64,000 bases of DNA, taken from contig NZ_RJJT01000010.1 of the NCBI RefSeq assembly GCF_003938655.1, positions 186,001 to 250,000 of the forward strand, in the 5' to 3' direction. Both the position numbers and the translations under genes were made by a program. Positions 46,391 to 55,149 of this stretch are shown piece by piece. The notes under the pieces were generated by a model. The model searched no databases, was not told where the DNA came from, and saw only the letters and a program-made list of their open reading frames with translations. The stretch is from Rhizobium pisi (GTDB lineage: Bacteria > Pseudomonadota > Alphaproteobacteria > Rhizobiales > Rhizobiaceae). The first letter of the stretch is position 1, and the number at the start of each line of letters is the position of its first letter.

Positions 46391-48478
46391 ATGCCTTCTC
46401 CACATGATTTCAATCCGGCTCTCGTCGACTGGGACGGTCTTCACGGCCTGCCGCGTTTCGATGCTTTGAACGACGGCGACTTTGCCGCCGCCTTCGAGGC
46501 GGCGCTGGCGGCACATGAAAGGGAGATCGACGAGATCGCCGGAAATGGCGATGTGCCGACGTTCGAGAATACGGTCGTGGCGCTGGAGATTGCCGGCGAT
46601 GCGCTGTCGCGCGTCTCGGCGCTGTTTTGGAGCAGGGCGGGCGCGCATACCAACGACGTCATCCAGGCGCTGGAGCGGGAGATCTCCCCGAAGATGTCGC
46701 GCCACTATTCGAAGATCGGCATGAATGCCGCGCTTTTTGCCCGCATAGACACGCTCTGGGAGAAGCGCGAGAGCCTTGGGCTGACACTCGAACAGACACG
46801 CGTGCTGGAACGGCATTGGAAAGGCTTCGTCAAGTCGGGCGCCAAGCTTGAAAAGGCCGAGCAGGAACAGCTTGCCGCGATCAATGAAAAGCTCGCCGGT
46901 CTTGGCACCCAATTCGGCCAGAACGTGCTTGCTGACGAGAAGGCCTGGGCGCTCACGCTCTCCGATGGCGCCGAACTGGACGGCCTGCCGGAATTCCTGC
47001 GCGATGCGATGGCGGCAGCCGCGCGCGAACGCGGCGACGAGGGCAAATATGCGGTGACGCTGTCACGCTCGATCATCGAGCCGTTCCTGACCTTTTCGGA
47101 ACGCCGGGATCTGCGCGAGCAGGCTTTCAAGGCGTGGGTCGCGCGCGGCGCAAACGGCGGGGAGACTGATAACCGCGCCGTCATCAAGGAAACGCTGACG
47201 TTGCGCCAGCAGGTGGCGACGCTGCTCGGCTACGGCAATTTCGCCGAGCTGAAGCTCGACAACACAATGGCGAAGACGGCCGATGCGGTGAACGGCCTGC
47301 TGAGGGCCGTCTGGGCGCGGGCGGTGAAACGCGCCGGCGAGGAAGAGGCCGACATTGCGGCGCTGATTGCCGAGGAAGGCCGGAACCATGAGGTGATGCC
47401 CTGGGACTGGCGCCACTACGCCGAAAAGATCCGGGCGCGGAAGTTCGATTTCTCCGAGGCAGAGCTCAAGCCCTATTTGCAACTCGAGAAGATCATCGAC
47501 GCCTGCTTCGATGTGGCGGGCCGGCTGTTCGGCATTCGCGCGGTCGAGAAGAAGGGCGTGCCGGCCTATCACCCCGACGTCAGGGTCTTCGAAATCAGGG
47601 ACCGGGAGGGCCGGCTGGTCGCCCTCTTCCTCGGCGATTATTTCGCCCGCGGCTCGAAACGATCAGGGGCCTGGATGAGCTCGCTGCAATCGCAGCACAG
47701 GCTGGAGCTGAAGAACGGCCGCCACGGCGAATTGCCGATCATCTACAATGTCTGCAATTTCGCCAAGCCGGCCGAAGGCAAGCCGGCGTTGCTGTCGCTC
47801 GACGATGCCCGCACGCTGTTCCACGAATTCGGCCATGCGCTGCACGGCATGCTTTCTAATGTCACCTACCCCTCCGTTTCCGGCACCGGCGTCTCCCGCG
47901 ATTTCGTGGAGCTGCCCTCGCAGCTCTACGAGCACTGGCTGACGGTTCCCGCCATCCTCAAGGAATACGCCGTTCACTTCGAGACAGGCGAGCCGATGCC
48001 GCAAGTGTTGCTCGACAAAGTGCTGGCGGCCCGCACCTTCAATGCCGGCTTCAATACGGTCGAGTTCACCTCTTCGGCGCTTGTTGATATGGCGTTTCAC
48101 ACGCGGGAGGCCGTCGAGGATCCGATGGCGGTGCAGGCGGAGGTGCTGGCTGAAATCGGCATGCCGAAGTCGATCGTCATGCGCCATGCGACGCCGCACT
48201 TCCAACATATCTTCTCCGGCGGTTATTCGGCGGGCTATTATTCCTACATGTGGTCGGAGGTGCTCGACGCCGACGCTTTCGCCGCCTTCGAGGAGACGGG
48301 AGACGCCTTCAACGGCGAGATGGCGCGCAAGCTCAGGGAAAATATCTATTCCACAGGCGGTTCGGTCGATCCCGAGGATGCCTACAAGGCCTTCCGCGGC
48401 AAGCTGCCGAGCCCGGATGCGATGCTGGTCAAGAAGGGACTTGCGACCTTCGAGGAATTGACAGGCAGCGACGCTTAA
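46391..48478 (+). CDS. M3 family zinc metallopeptidase (peptidyl-dipeptidase Dcp / oligopeptidase A type)
   Basis: A 695-aa cytosolic thimet-oligopeptidase-type enzyme that degrades small peptides. The zinc motif is TLFHEFGHALHGMLSNV (HEFGH), with the third ligand Glu downstream near RDFVELPSQLYEHW. Other family marks: ALFWSRAGAHTNDVIQAL, LFLGDYFARGSKRSGAWMSS, GGYSAGYYSYMWSEVLDAD and FEETGDAFNGEMARKLRENI. I chose ATG 46391 (MPSPHDFNPALVDWD), where family similarity begins, over a frame open from 46250. Confidence 0.95.
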   Translation: MPSPHDFNPALVDWDGLHGLPRFDALNDGDFAAAFEAALAAHEREIDEIAGNGDVPTFENTVVALEIAGDALSRVSALFWSRAGAHTNDVIQALEREISPKMSRHYSKIGMNAALFARIDTLWEKRESLGLTLEQTRVLERHWKGFVKSGAKLEKAEQEQLAAINEKLAGLGTQFGQNVLADEKAWALTLSDGAELDGLPEFLRDAMAAAARERGDEGKYAVTLSRSIIEPFLTFSERRDLREQAFKAWVARGANGGETDNRAVIKETLTLRQQVATLLGYGNFAELKLDNTMAKTADAVNGLLRAVWARAVKRAGEEEADIAALIAEEGRNHEVMPWDWRHYAEKIRARKFDFSEAELKPYLQLEKIIDACFDVAGRLFGIRAVEKKGVPAYHPDVRVFEIRDREGRLVALFLGDYFARGSKRSGAWMSSLQSQHRLELKNGRHGELPIIYNVCNFAKPAEGKPALLSLDDARTLFHEFGHALHGMLSNVTYPSVSGTGVSRDFVELPSQLYEHWLTVPAILKEYAVHFETGEPMPQVLLDKVLAARTFNAGFNTVEFTSSALVDMAFHTREAVEDPMAVQAEVLAEIGMPKSIVMRHATPHFQHIFSGGYSAGYYSYMWSEVLDADAFAAFEETGDAFNGEMARKLRENIYSTGGSVDPEDAYKAFRGKLPSPDAMLVKKGLATFEELTGSDA

Positions 48479-48502
48479 GACAGTTTCGTGACGGACGCAC
48501 GG

Positions 48503-48526
48503 GCGGCATGGTGGCAACCATGCCGC
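48503..48526 (+). terminator. Hairpin after the M3 peptidase gene
   Basis: Perfect arms GCGGCATGGT (48503-48512) and ACCATGCCGC (48517-48526), loop GGCA, with only a short T stretch after. The GGCAT/ATGCC core resembles the rpsP terminator. Confidence 0.6.
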
Positions 48527-48638
48527 AGCTTTCGCGCGCGACCCCCTTTCGCAATCGCGAAAAAACCGGTATGAGCGCGCCAAACATAAATGGCGCGTCC
48601 ATTTGGCGTAGCGCCCCAGCCTCAGAGATTATGACATT

Positions 48639-50459
48639 ATGGCACTTCGCAACATCGCGATCATCGCGCACGTTGACCATGGCAAAACCACCCTCGTCGA
48701 CGAGCTCCTGAAACAGTCCGGCTCGTTCCGCGAGAACCAGCGCGTTGCAGAACGCGTGATGGACTCGAACGACCTGGAAAAGGAACGCGGCATCACCATT
48801 CTCGCCAAGGCGACCTCGGTCGAGTGGAAGGGTGTTCGCATCAATATCGTCGATACTCCCGGCCACGCCGACTTCGGCGGCGAAGTCGAGCGTATTCTCT
48901 CGATGGTGGATGGCGCGATTGTTCTCGTCGATGCCTCCGAAGGCCCGATGCCGCAGACCAAGTTCGTGGTCGGCAAGGCTCTGAAGGTCGGTCTTCGCCC
49001 GATCGTCGCGATCAACAAGATCGACCGTCCTGATGGTCGCCACGAAGAAGTCATCAACGAAGTCTTCGACCTGTTCGCCAATCTCGACGCAACCGACGAG
49101 CAGCTCGACTTCCCGATCCTCTACGGTTCCGGCCGCGATGGCTGGATGAACGTCAATCCGGAAGGTCCGAAGGATCAGGGTCTTGCTCCGCTTCTCGACC
49201 TGGTGCTCAAGCACGTGCCTGAGCCGACCGTCGAAGAAGGTCCGTTCCGCATGATCGGCACGATCCTCGAAGCCAACCCCTTCCTCGGTCGTATTATCAC
49301 CGGCCGTATCGCATCGGGCTCGATCAAGCCGAACCAGGCCGTCAAGGTCCTCGGCCAGGACGGCAAGCTGATCGAAACCGGCAGAATTTCCAAGATCCTC
49401 GCCTTCCGCGGCATCGAGCGCACGGCGATCGAAGAAGCGCATGCGGGCGACATCGTCGCGATCGCCGGCCTTTCCAAGGGCACGGTTGCCGATACTTTCT
49501 GTGATCCCGCCGTCTCGGAAGCCATGAAGGCGCAGCCTATCGATCCGCCGACCGTCACCATGTCCTTCATCGTCAACGACAGCCCGCTGGCGGGCACTGA
49601 AGGCGACAAGGTGACGAGCCGCGTCATCCGCGACCGTCTCTTCAAGGAAGCCGAAGGCAACGTCGCCCTGAAGATCGAAGAAGCTGAAGGCAAGGATTCG
49701 TTCTACGTGTCCGGCCGCGGCGAACTTCAGCTCGCCGTTCTCATCGAAACCATGCGTCGCGAAGGCTTCGAGCTTGCCGTATCGCGTCCGCGCGTCGTGA
49801 TGCACAAGGATGAAAGCGGCCAGCTTCTGGAGCCGATCGAGGAAGTCGTTGTCGACGTCGACGAAGAACATTCCGGCGTCGTCGTGCAGAAGATGTCCGA
49901 GCGCAAGGCCGAAATGGTCGAGCTGCGTCCGTCGGGCGGCAATCGTCTTCGTCTGCGTTTTTACGCGCCGACCCGTGGCCTGATCGGCTACCAGTCGGAG
50001 CTGCTGACGGATACGCGTGGCACGGCGATCATGAACCGCCTGTTCCACGACTACCAGCCCTACAAGGGTGTTATCGGTGGCCGCGTCAACGGTGTGCTGC
50101 TCGCCAACGCTGCCGGCGAAGCCGTCGCCTATGCGATGTTCAACCTGGAAGATCGCGGCCCGATGATCATCGAGCCGGGCGAAAAGGTTTATGCCGGCAT
50201 GATCATCGGCATCCATTCGCGCGACAACGACCTTGAAGTCAACGTCCTGAAGGGCAAGCAGCTCACCAACATCCGCGCCGCCGGCAAGGACGAAGCGGTG
50301 AAGCTGACGCCGCCGATCCGCATGACGCTTGATCGCGCGCTCTCCTGGATCCAGGACGACGAGCTGATGGAAGTGACGCCGAAGAATATTCGTCTGCGCA
50401 AGATGTATCTCGACGCCAACGACCGCAAGCGTTTCGAAAAGTCGAAGGCGGCTCTCTAA
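48639..50459 (+). CDS. typA: Ribosome-associated GTPase TypA/BipA
   Basis: A 606-aa translational GTPase of the EF-G family that binds 70S ribosomes and acts in stress and low-temperature ribosome assembly. G motifs: IAHVDHGKTTLVDELL, ERGITILAKAT, VDTPGHADFGGEVER and AINKIDRPDGR. Later EF-G-like domains and the TypA C-terminal region include RLRFYAPTRGLIGYQSELLT, GTAIMNRLFHDYQPY and VGMI-like YAGMIIGIHSRDNDLEVNV. Start ATG 48639 gives MALRNIAIIAHVDHG. A strong terminator follows, so it appears monocistronic. Confidence 0.97.
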   Translation: MALRNIAIIAHVDHGKTTLVDELLKQSGSFRENQRVAERVMDSNDLEKERGITILAKATSVEWKGVRINIVDTPGHADFGGEVERILSMVDGAIVLVDASEGPMPQTKFVVGKALKVGLRPIVAINKIDRPDGRHEEVINEVFDLFANLDATDEQLDFPILYGSGRDGWMNVNPEGPKDQGLAPLLDLVLKHVPEPTVEEGPFRMIGTILEANPFLGRIITGRIASGSIKPNQAVKVLGQDGKLIETGRISKILAFRGIERTAIEEAHAGDIVAIAGLSKGTVADTFCDPAVSEAMKAQPIDPPTVTMSFIVNDSPLAGTEGDKVTSRVIRDRLFKEAEGNVALKIEEAEGKDSFYVSGRGELQLAVLIETMRREGFELAVSRPRVVMHKDESGQLLEPIEEVVVDVDEEHSGVVVQKMSERKAEMVELRPSGGNRLRLRFYAPTRGLIGYQSELLTDTRGTAIMNRLFHDYQPYKGVIGGRVNGVLLANAAGEAVAYAMFNLEDRGPMIIEPGEKVYAGMIIGIHSRDNDLEVNVLKGKQLTNIRAAGKDEAVKLTPPIRMTLDRALSWIQDDELMEVTPKNIRLRKMYLDANDRKRFEKSKAAL

Positions 50460-50481
50460 GAGCGTCAAAATATCCGTTTGA

Positions 50482-50509
50482 AACCCCGGCCTTCGCGCCG
50501 GGGTTTTTT
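50482..50509 (+). terminator. Rho-independent terminator of typA
   Basis: Perfect arms AACCCCGGC (50482-50490) and GCCGGGGTT (50497-50505), six-base loop, running into TTTTTT. Confidence 0.92.
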
Positions 50510-50545
50510 ATTGTGCGCTGCGCCGATTCCGGCTTGTGACAATCG

Positions 50546-50560
50546 TTAAAAAAGCGTTAA
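50546..50560. promoter_or_regulatory. CtrA-type box TTAA-N7-TTAA
   Basis: TTAAAAAAGCGTTAA, an exact TTAA-N7-TTAA, 35 bases past the typA terminator and 97 bases upstream of the GNAT ATG. Confidence 0.5.
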
Positions 50561-50657
50561 ATTTTGACAGTCGTCCACATGTTAAGTCTGTGGGCAATCG
50601 ACCAGAATGTGCCATCGCATATGGTTAATTGTCCCTGGCAGGGCCAGAGTAAACGTT

Positions 50658-51164
50658 ATGAAGACGTTGTCGATCGATGTCCGGCGGGCCGAGCCGCACG
50701 ATGCCCGAGCCATTTCGGAAACGCACAGGCTCGCCTGGCAGCATACCTATGCAGGCATCATTCCGCACCGCGCGCTGAGGCAAATGATCGAGCGGCGCGG
50801 TGAAAACTGGTGGCGCAAGGCAACGCGCGGACCTGCGACGCTTCTGGTTCTCGATGTTGCTGGGACTGTCGCAGGCTACGCGACGCTCGGCCTCAACCGC
50901 GCCCGTGCCCTGCCGCAGGAAGGCGAGATCTACGAGCTCTATCTTCGTCCCGAATATCAGGGCATCGGGCTCGGCAAGATGCTGTTTGGCGAGTCGCGCC
51001 GGCTTCTGAAGTCGCTCGGCTGCAACGGGCTGGTCGTTTGGTGCCTCGAGGAAAACGAGAACGCCAGCCGGTTCTACCGCAGTCATGGCGGCATCGATTT
51101 TTGCGAAGGCATGGAAAATTTCGACCACAAGCAGTTGAAGAAGGTCGGCTTCATCTGGAACTGA
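50658..51164 (+). CDS. GNAT family acetyltransferase
   Basis: A 168-aa GCN5-related N-acetyltransferase. Marks: DVRRAEPHDARAISETHRLA, GPATLLVLDVAGTVAGYATL, EIYELYLRPEYQGIGLGKML (acetyl-CoA loop Q-G-I-G-L-G) and the C-terminal VVWCLEENENASRFYRSHGG. The substrate is unknown. The ATG at 50658 is chosen over 50607 because similarity starts at SIDVRRAEP. It lies 147 bases upstream of ppa on the same strand and downstream of a CtrA-type box. Confidence 0.9.
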   Translation: MKTLSIDVRRAEPHDARAISETHRLAWQHTYAGIIPHRALRQMIERRGENWWRKATRGPATLLVLDVAGTVAGYATLGLNRARALPQEGEIYELYLRPEYQGIGLGKMLFGESRRLLKSLGCNGLVVWCLEENENASRFYRSHGGIDFCEGMENFDHKQLKKVGFIWN

Positions 51165-51311
51165 ACCGCCTGGCTGACGGTCGACTCATCCCCTGAAATT
51201 TTGCTGTGATTGCACGCCGGTGCCATTGGGCATTTGGCGACGTGCTATGTTGCGTTGCCGTATGAAACTGATTATCTGGCTGCGAGCAATTCAACCTTGC
51301 AGGAGTTTCCT

Positions 51312-51848
51312 ATGCGAATTGACGCCATTTCCATCGGCAAGAATCCCCCTGAAGACGTCAACGTTATCGTCGAGGTTCCGGTCGGCGGTCATCCGATAAA
51401 GTACGAGATGGACAAGGAAGCCGGCACGCTGGTCGTCGATCGTTTCCTCTATACGCCGATGACCTATCCGGGCAATTACGGTTTTGTGCCGCATACGCTG
51501 TCGGAAGACGGTGACCCGATCGACGTGTTGATCGCTAGCACCCGCCCGCTGGTTCCGGGCTGCGTCATCAATGTGCGCCCGATTGGCGTTCTGAAGATGG
51601 AAGACAATTCCGGCAAGGACGAGAAGATCATCGCCGTGCCGTCGCCGAAGCTGACGCTGCGCTACGAGAAGGTCAAGGATTACACCGACCTTCCGGAAAT
51701 CACGCTGAAGCAGATCGAGCACTTCTTCGAGCACTACAAGGATCTGGAGCCCGGCAAGTGGGTGAAGATCTACGGCTGGGGCGATTCCAAGGAAGCCGGC
51801 CAACTCATCCTCGAAGCTGTCGAGCGCGCCAAGAAGACGAAAGCCTGA
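51312..51848 (+). CDS. ppa: Inorganic pyrophosphatase
   Basis: A 178-aa soluble family I pyrophosphatase, removing PPi from biosynthetic reactions. Active-site motifs: [39 protein letters not shown], the metal-binding [12 protein letters not shown] (three Asp) and [12 protein letters not shown]. Length is standard for bacterial PPase. The ATG at 51312 has AGGAG upstream; the frame is open back to 51210 without similarity. It ends four bases from the convergent DUF167 gene. Confidence 0.97.
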   Translation: MRIDAISIGKNPPEDVNVIVEVPVGGHPIKYEMDKEAGTLVVDRFLYTPMTYPGNYGFVPHTLSEDGDPIDVLIASTRPLVPGCVINVRPIGVLKMEDNSGKDEKIIAVPSPKLTLRYEKVKDYTDLPEITLKQIEHFFEHYKDLEPGKWVKIYGWGDSKEAGQLILEAVERAKKTKA

Positions 51849-51852
51849 TCGC

Positions 51853-52164
51853 TCAGCGCAGAAACGCCTCGAGCTTTCTTGCCAAATCCTCCGGGTCGCC
51901 CTCGATCCGGAGGATTTTTTTGCGCGCCGTCTCGCCGGAAATGAGACTGACGGAAGATTTGGGAATGCCGAGAGAGCCTGAAATCAGGAGGATCAACGCC
52001 TTGTTGGCCTTGCCCTTCTCAGGCACTGAAGTGACGCGCGCCTTCAGATGGGTCTCACCCTCGCCATCCGCTTCGATACCGTCGATCGCATCCCGACCGC
52101 CATTCGGCGTCAACCGAACGGCAAGGCGCAGATGATCGCCGAAAAACTTCCAGGGACGGTTCAA
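51853..52164 (-). CDS. DUF167 (UPF0235) family protein
   Basis: A 103-aa protein of the DUF167/YggU family. Marks: [60 protein letters not shown] and [12 protein letters not shown]; the PNGGRD and EKGKANKAL parts are diagnostic. Function unknown. I start it at TTG 52164, overlapping the stop of yggT (TTGA); upstream of that the frame is open for hundreds of codons but only as the antisense of the MFS gene. The yggT-yggU pairing occurs in many bacteria. Confidence 0.88.
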   Translation of the reverse strand: MNRPWKFFGDHLRLAVRLTPNGGRDAIDGIEADGEGETHLKARVTSVPEKGKANKALILLISGSLGIPKSSVSLISGETARKKILRIEGDPEDLARKLEAFLR

Positions 52165-52475
52165 GCGACCAGCGAGTAGATGAAGGGCTTGATCGGATTG
52201 TTGAGGACGGCCTGGATGAAGACGATGATCAGCAGCAGGATAATCGGCGAGATGTCGATGCCGCCCAGATTGGGCAGAAAACGGCGTATCGGCCGCAACG
52301 CAGGCTCTGTCGCGTTGTAGAAGAACATGCCCAGCTGGTTCACAAACTGGTTGTGCGAATTGATGACGTTGAATGCGTACAGCCACGAGAAAATCGCGCT
52401 GGCAATGATCACGTACCAATAAATGTTCAAAGCCATATCGATGATTAGAAATATGGCTTGAAAAACTCCTGCCAT
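52161..52475 (-). CDS. YggT family membrane protein
   Basis: A 104-aa protein with two to three membrane helices, YGGT family: [40 protein letters not shown], the loop [20 protein letters not shown] and then [20 protein letters not shown]. The [12 protein letters not shown] motif is diagnostic. Proposed roles include osmotic tolerance and division-related membrane functions. The ATG at 52475 has GGAGACGG upstream; an ATG at 52550 would add an unrelated stretch. Its stop overlaps the DUF167 start. Confidence 0.92.
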   Translation of the reverse strand: MAGVFQAIFLIIDMALNIYWYVIIASAIFSWLYAFNVINSHNQFVNQLGMFFYNATEPALRPIRRFLPNLGGIDISPIILLLIIVFIQAVLNNPIKPFIYSLVA

Positions 52476-52614
52476 TACCGTCTCCAGTTCGTTGTTGACA
52501 GATATGTAGACATTGGCGATTAAACGAGCAAGGGCCGTGTGGAAACGCATGGCAAATCATGTTTAACGGGTGGCTTCGCAGGCAATTCCGCACCCGTCTT
52601 CTCGGAAAACAGCT

Positions 52615-53856
52615 ATGTCGTTTTCGCCCACCGGAGACCGATTTGCCGCGTTCCGGCATTCGTCCTACACCCGCTTCTTCTTCGCGCGCTTTCTGCTTTC
52701 CTTCTCGCAGCAGATCGTCAGCGTCGCCGTCGGCTGGCAGATGTACGACCAGACGGGCAAGGCGATCTATCTCGGCCTGATCGGCCTGGTGCAGTTCCTG
52801 CCGTCGCTGCTGCTCATCCTCGTCACCGGCTCGGTGGCCGACCGGCACAATCGCCGGGCGATCGCAGCGCTTTGCTCGCTGGTGAGCGCGCTCTGCACGC
52901 TGGCGCTGCTTGTCATGACGGCGACGGGAACCTTCGCGCCGTGGCCTGTCTTTGCGGTGCTTCTGATCTTCGGCATCGAACGGGCCTTCATGTCGCCGGC
53001 GGTGCAGTCTCTCGCACCCAATCTCGTGCCGGAGCATGCCCTTTCCAATGCCATCGCCTGGAATTCGTCGTCGTGGCAGCTCGCGGCGATCACCGGGCCG
53101 GTGCTCGGCGGTCTGCTCTACGGCGTCAGCGCGACGACGGCCTATACGGTGGCGGTGATCTTTTCCGTTCTCGGTGCGGCTCTCCTCTTCATGATCCCGA
53201 AGCCGGAACAGAAGACGACGGGTGAGGCCAAGAGCTGGGCGATGATCCTCGGCGGCTTCAGTTTCATCCGCGCGGAAAGGGTGGTGCTCGGCGCGATCTC
53301 GCTCGATCTCTTCGCCGTGCTGCTCGGCGGCGCGACAGCGCTGATGCCGATCTTCGCCCGCGATATACTGACGCTCGGCCCCTGGGGGCTCGGACTGCTG
53401 CGCGCCGCACCTGGGCTCGGGGCCATCGTCATGGCGATCTTCCTCGCCGCCTATCCGCTGAAGCATCGCGCCGGCATCTACATGTTCATCGGCGTCGCGC
53501 TGTTCGGTGTCGGAACTATCGTCTTCGGCGCTTCGACCAATACGGAGATCTCGATTGCCGCGCTGGCGCTGATGGGGGCGGCTGATATGGTGTCGGTCTA
53601 CGTGCGCGAGAGCCTGATCGCGCTCTGGACGCCGGACGAGCTGCGTGGTCGCGTCAATGCGGTCAACATGGTCTTCGTCGGCGCTTCGAACGAGCTCGGT
53701 GAATTCAGGGCGGGCACGATGGCATCGATCTTCGGCGCGGTGCCTGCCGTCATCATCGGCGGGATCGGAACGCTGGCAGTCGCGGCGATCTGGGCTTCGA
53801 GTTTCCCGAAATTGCGCGCAATCGATACGCTCGACGCGCCCACCGCCCAAGCGTGA
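52615..53856 (+). CDS. Major facilitator superfamily transporter (EntS-like)
   Basis: A 413-aa MFS transporter with about twelve membrane helices. Marks: RFFFARFLLSFSQQIVSVAV, GWQMYDQTGKAIYLGLIGLV, LVTGSVADRHNRRAI (the MFS loop 2-3 motif), NAIAWNSSSWQLAAITGPVL and late DELRGRVNAVNMVFVGASNE. It resembles the EntS/YbdA exporter branch. The substrate is unknown; no siderophore gene is nearby. I chose ATG 52615 (MSFSPTGDRFAAFRHSSYTR) over GTG 52570. It is divergent from yggT. Confidence 0.92.
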   Translation: MSFSPTGDRFAAFRHSSYTRFFFARFLLSFSQQIVSVAVGWQMYDQTGKAIYLGLIGLVQFLPSLLLILVTGSVADRHNRRAIAALCSLVSALCTLALLVMTATGTFAPWPVFAVLLIFGIERAFMSPAVQSLAPNLVPEHALSNAIAWNSSSWQLAAITGPVLGGLLYGVSATTAYTVAVIFSVLGAALLFMIPKPEQKTTGEAKSWAMILGGFSFIRAERVVLGAISLDLFAVLLGGATALMPIFARDILTLGPWGLGLLRAAPGLGAIVMAIFLAAYPLKHRAGIYMFIGVALFGVGTIVFGASTNTEISIAALALMGAADMVSVYVRESLIALWTPDELRGRVNAVNMVFVGASNELGEFRAGTMASIFGAVPAVIIGGIGTLAVAAIWASSFPKLRAIDTLDAPTAQA

Positions 53857-53904
53857 CAGCGCGCCTGCCGGCGCAAACTGCCGCACGCTTTAGTCCGACA
53901 TGCT

Positions 53905-54660
53905 TTATGCGGGAAGGGTGATCGGGGCGGTCGCCTTCGCTGCCTTGCCTTCGAAGACGATATCGAGAAATTCGGTCAGCCAGGCTTTGAGCGGCGCGTC
54001 GAACAGCATGCGGCCCTCGAGATGTTCGCGGCCCTGCTGGGCGTTCGGCAGTATGAAGCGGTGCGCGCCGTGCACGACCCAGCGATGCATCATCGCCCTG
54101 GTGAGTTCGGCATGGAACTGCAGGCCCCAGGCGTTGCCGTCATAGCGGAAGGCCTGGTTCGGATAGGCATCGCCTTCGGCCAGGAGATCGGCGCCGTGCG
54201 GCAGCTCGAAACCCTCGCGATGGAAGTGATAGACCATCTTTGGCCAGTGCATCAGCAGACGGCCCCTTTCCGTCGGCCGCAGCGGGTACCAGCCGATCTC
54301 CGTCGAGCCGTCGGCATTCGACTGCACCTTGCCGCCGAGATGATGGACCAGCATCTGCGCACCGAGGCAGATGCCGAGATAGGGGCGTTTTTCCCGCAAG
54401 GGAATGTTGATCCAGTCGATCTCCCTTTTGATGAAATCATCGGGATCATTGGCGCTCATCGGCCCGCCGAAAACGACGGCGCCGGCATGATGTTCAAGCG
54501 TCGTCGGAAGCGGCTCGCCGAGAACCGGTCGCCGGATATCGAGGCGGTAGCCTTTTTCGACGAGCAACTGGCCGACGCGGCCGGGGCTCGACCGTTCCTG
54601 GTGCAGGACGATGAGGATCGGGCGCGTGTCGCGGTTCGGATGTTGCTCAGTCGCTGTCAT
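53905..54660 (-). CDS. Class I glutamine amidotransferase-like protein
   Basis: A 251-aa free-standing GATase1-fold protein. Nucleophile elbow PYLGICLGAQMLVHHLGG (Cys in G-I-C-L-G), an upstream FGGPMSANDPDDFIKREIDW, and the catalytic His/Glu region AWGLQFHAELTRAMM. Such stand-alone enzymes hydrolyse glutamine or gamma-glutamyl compounds; the acceptor is unknown here. The ATG at 54660 lies 14 bases inside the preceding terB-like gene, so the two are coupled. It is the last gene of the hemC-led run. Confidence 0.9.
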   Translation of the reverse strand: MTATEQHPNRDTRPILIVLHQERSSPGRVGQLLVEKGYRLDIRRPVLGEPLPTTLEHHAGAVVFGGPMSANDPDDFIKREIDWINIPLREKRPYLGICLGAQMLVHHLGGKVQSNADGSTEIGWYPLRPTERGRLLMHWPKMVYHFHREGFELPHGADLLAEGDAYPNQAFRYDGNAWGLQFHAELTRAMMHRWVVHGAHRFILPNAQQGREHLEGRMLFDAPLKAWLTEFLDIVFEGKAAKATAPITLPA

Positions 54661-55132
54661 CTTGCACAACCTGGACATCGGTCACCCTGGCGGCGGCTTC
54701 CTGCCGCTTCTGGATGCGCTCGCGCGAGGAGACGCCGAGCAGGTCGGCGATGCGCCAGATCACGTGGTCTTCCATCTCGCTGCGCTCACCATCGGCATAG
54801 ACGATGTCCCACAGGATGCCGATCAGCTCCAACCGCTGCTCGGTATTGAGATGGCGCTTCAGATCGGAGGTGAAGCGATAATAGTCGACGGCGGAGCTTT
54901 CGGCCTCGAGGCCAGCGGCCATCAAGGCGTCGAGCTGCTTGCCGTCGAGCGCATATTGCTCCTTCAAGAGCTTGCGCAGCCGCTTCTTCTCGCTTGATTT
55001 GATCTGGCCGTCGGCCTCCATGACCTGCATGCAGAGCGCCGCCACCGTGATGCGCGGATCATCCGGGGCGAAAGCTTTCCGGGAGTGATCGGCGGTGAGC
55101 TTCTGGAAGAATGCCTGAAAGCGTTCGAACAT
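54647..55132 (-). CDS. TerB-like (tellurite-resistance protein B family) protein
   Basis: A 161-aa, all-helical cytoplasmic protein with a TerB-type domain: RITVAALCMQVMEADGQIKS, SEKKRLRKLLKEQYALDGKQ, then LELIGILWDIVYADGERSEM and EDHVIWRIADLLGVSSRERI. The two acidic A/Y-D-G motifs (EADGQI, YADGER) are the family's metal-binding loops. The name does not imply tellurite resistance; many such proteins are general stress or envelope factors. It lies 17 bases after hemY and overlaps the GATase gene. Confidence 0.9.
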   Translation of the reverse strand: MFERFQAFFQKLTADHSRKAFAPDDPRITVAALCMQVMEADGQIKSSEKKRLRKLLKEQYALDGKQLDALMAAGLEAESSAVDYYRFTSDLKRHLNTEQRLELIGILWDIVYADGERSEMEDHVIWRIADLLGVSSRERIQKRQEAAARVTDVQVVQDDSD

Positions 55133-55149
55133 GCGGTTCTTGTTCCATT

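Noticed and set aside
48429..50468. 679-codon open frame on the minus strand opposite typA
   Set aside because: Pure antisense of typA, with no domain features and no separate start signals.
52165..53886. Long minus-strand extension of the DUF167 frame across yggT and the MFS gene
   Set aside because: Only the last 103 codons match DUF167; the rest is antisense of the MFS transporter and out-of-frame yggT.
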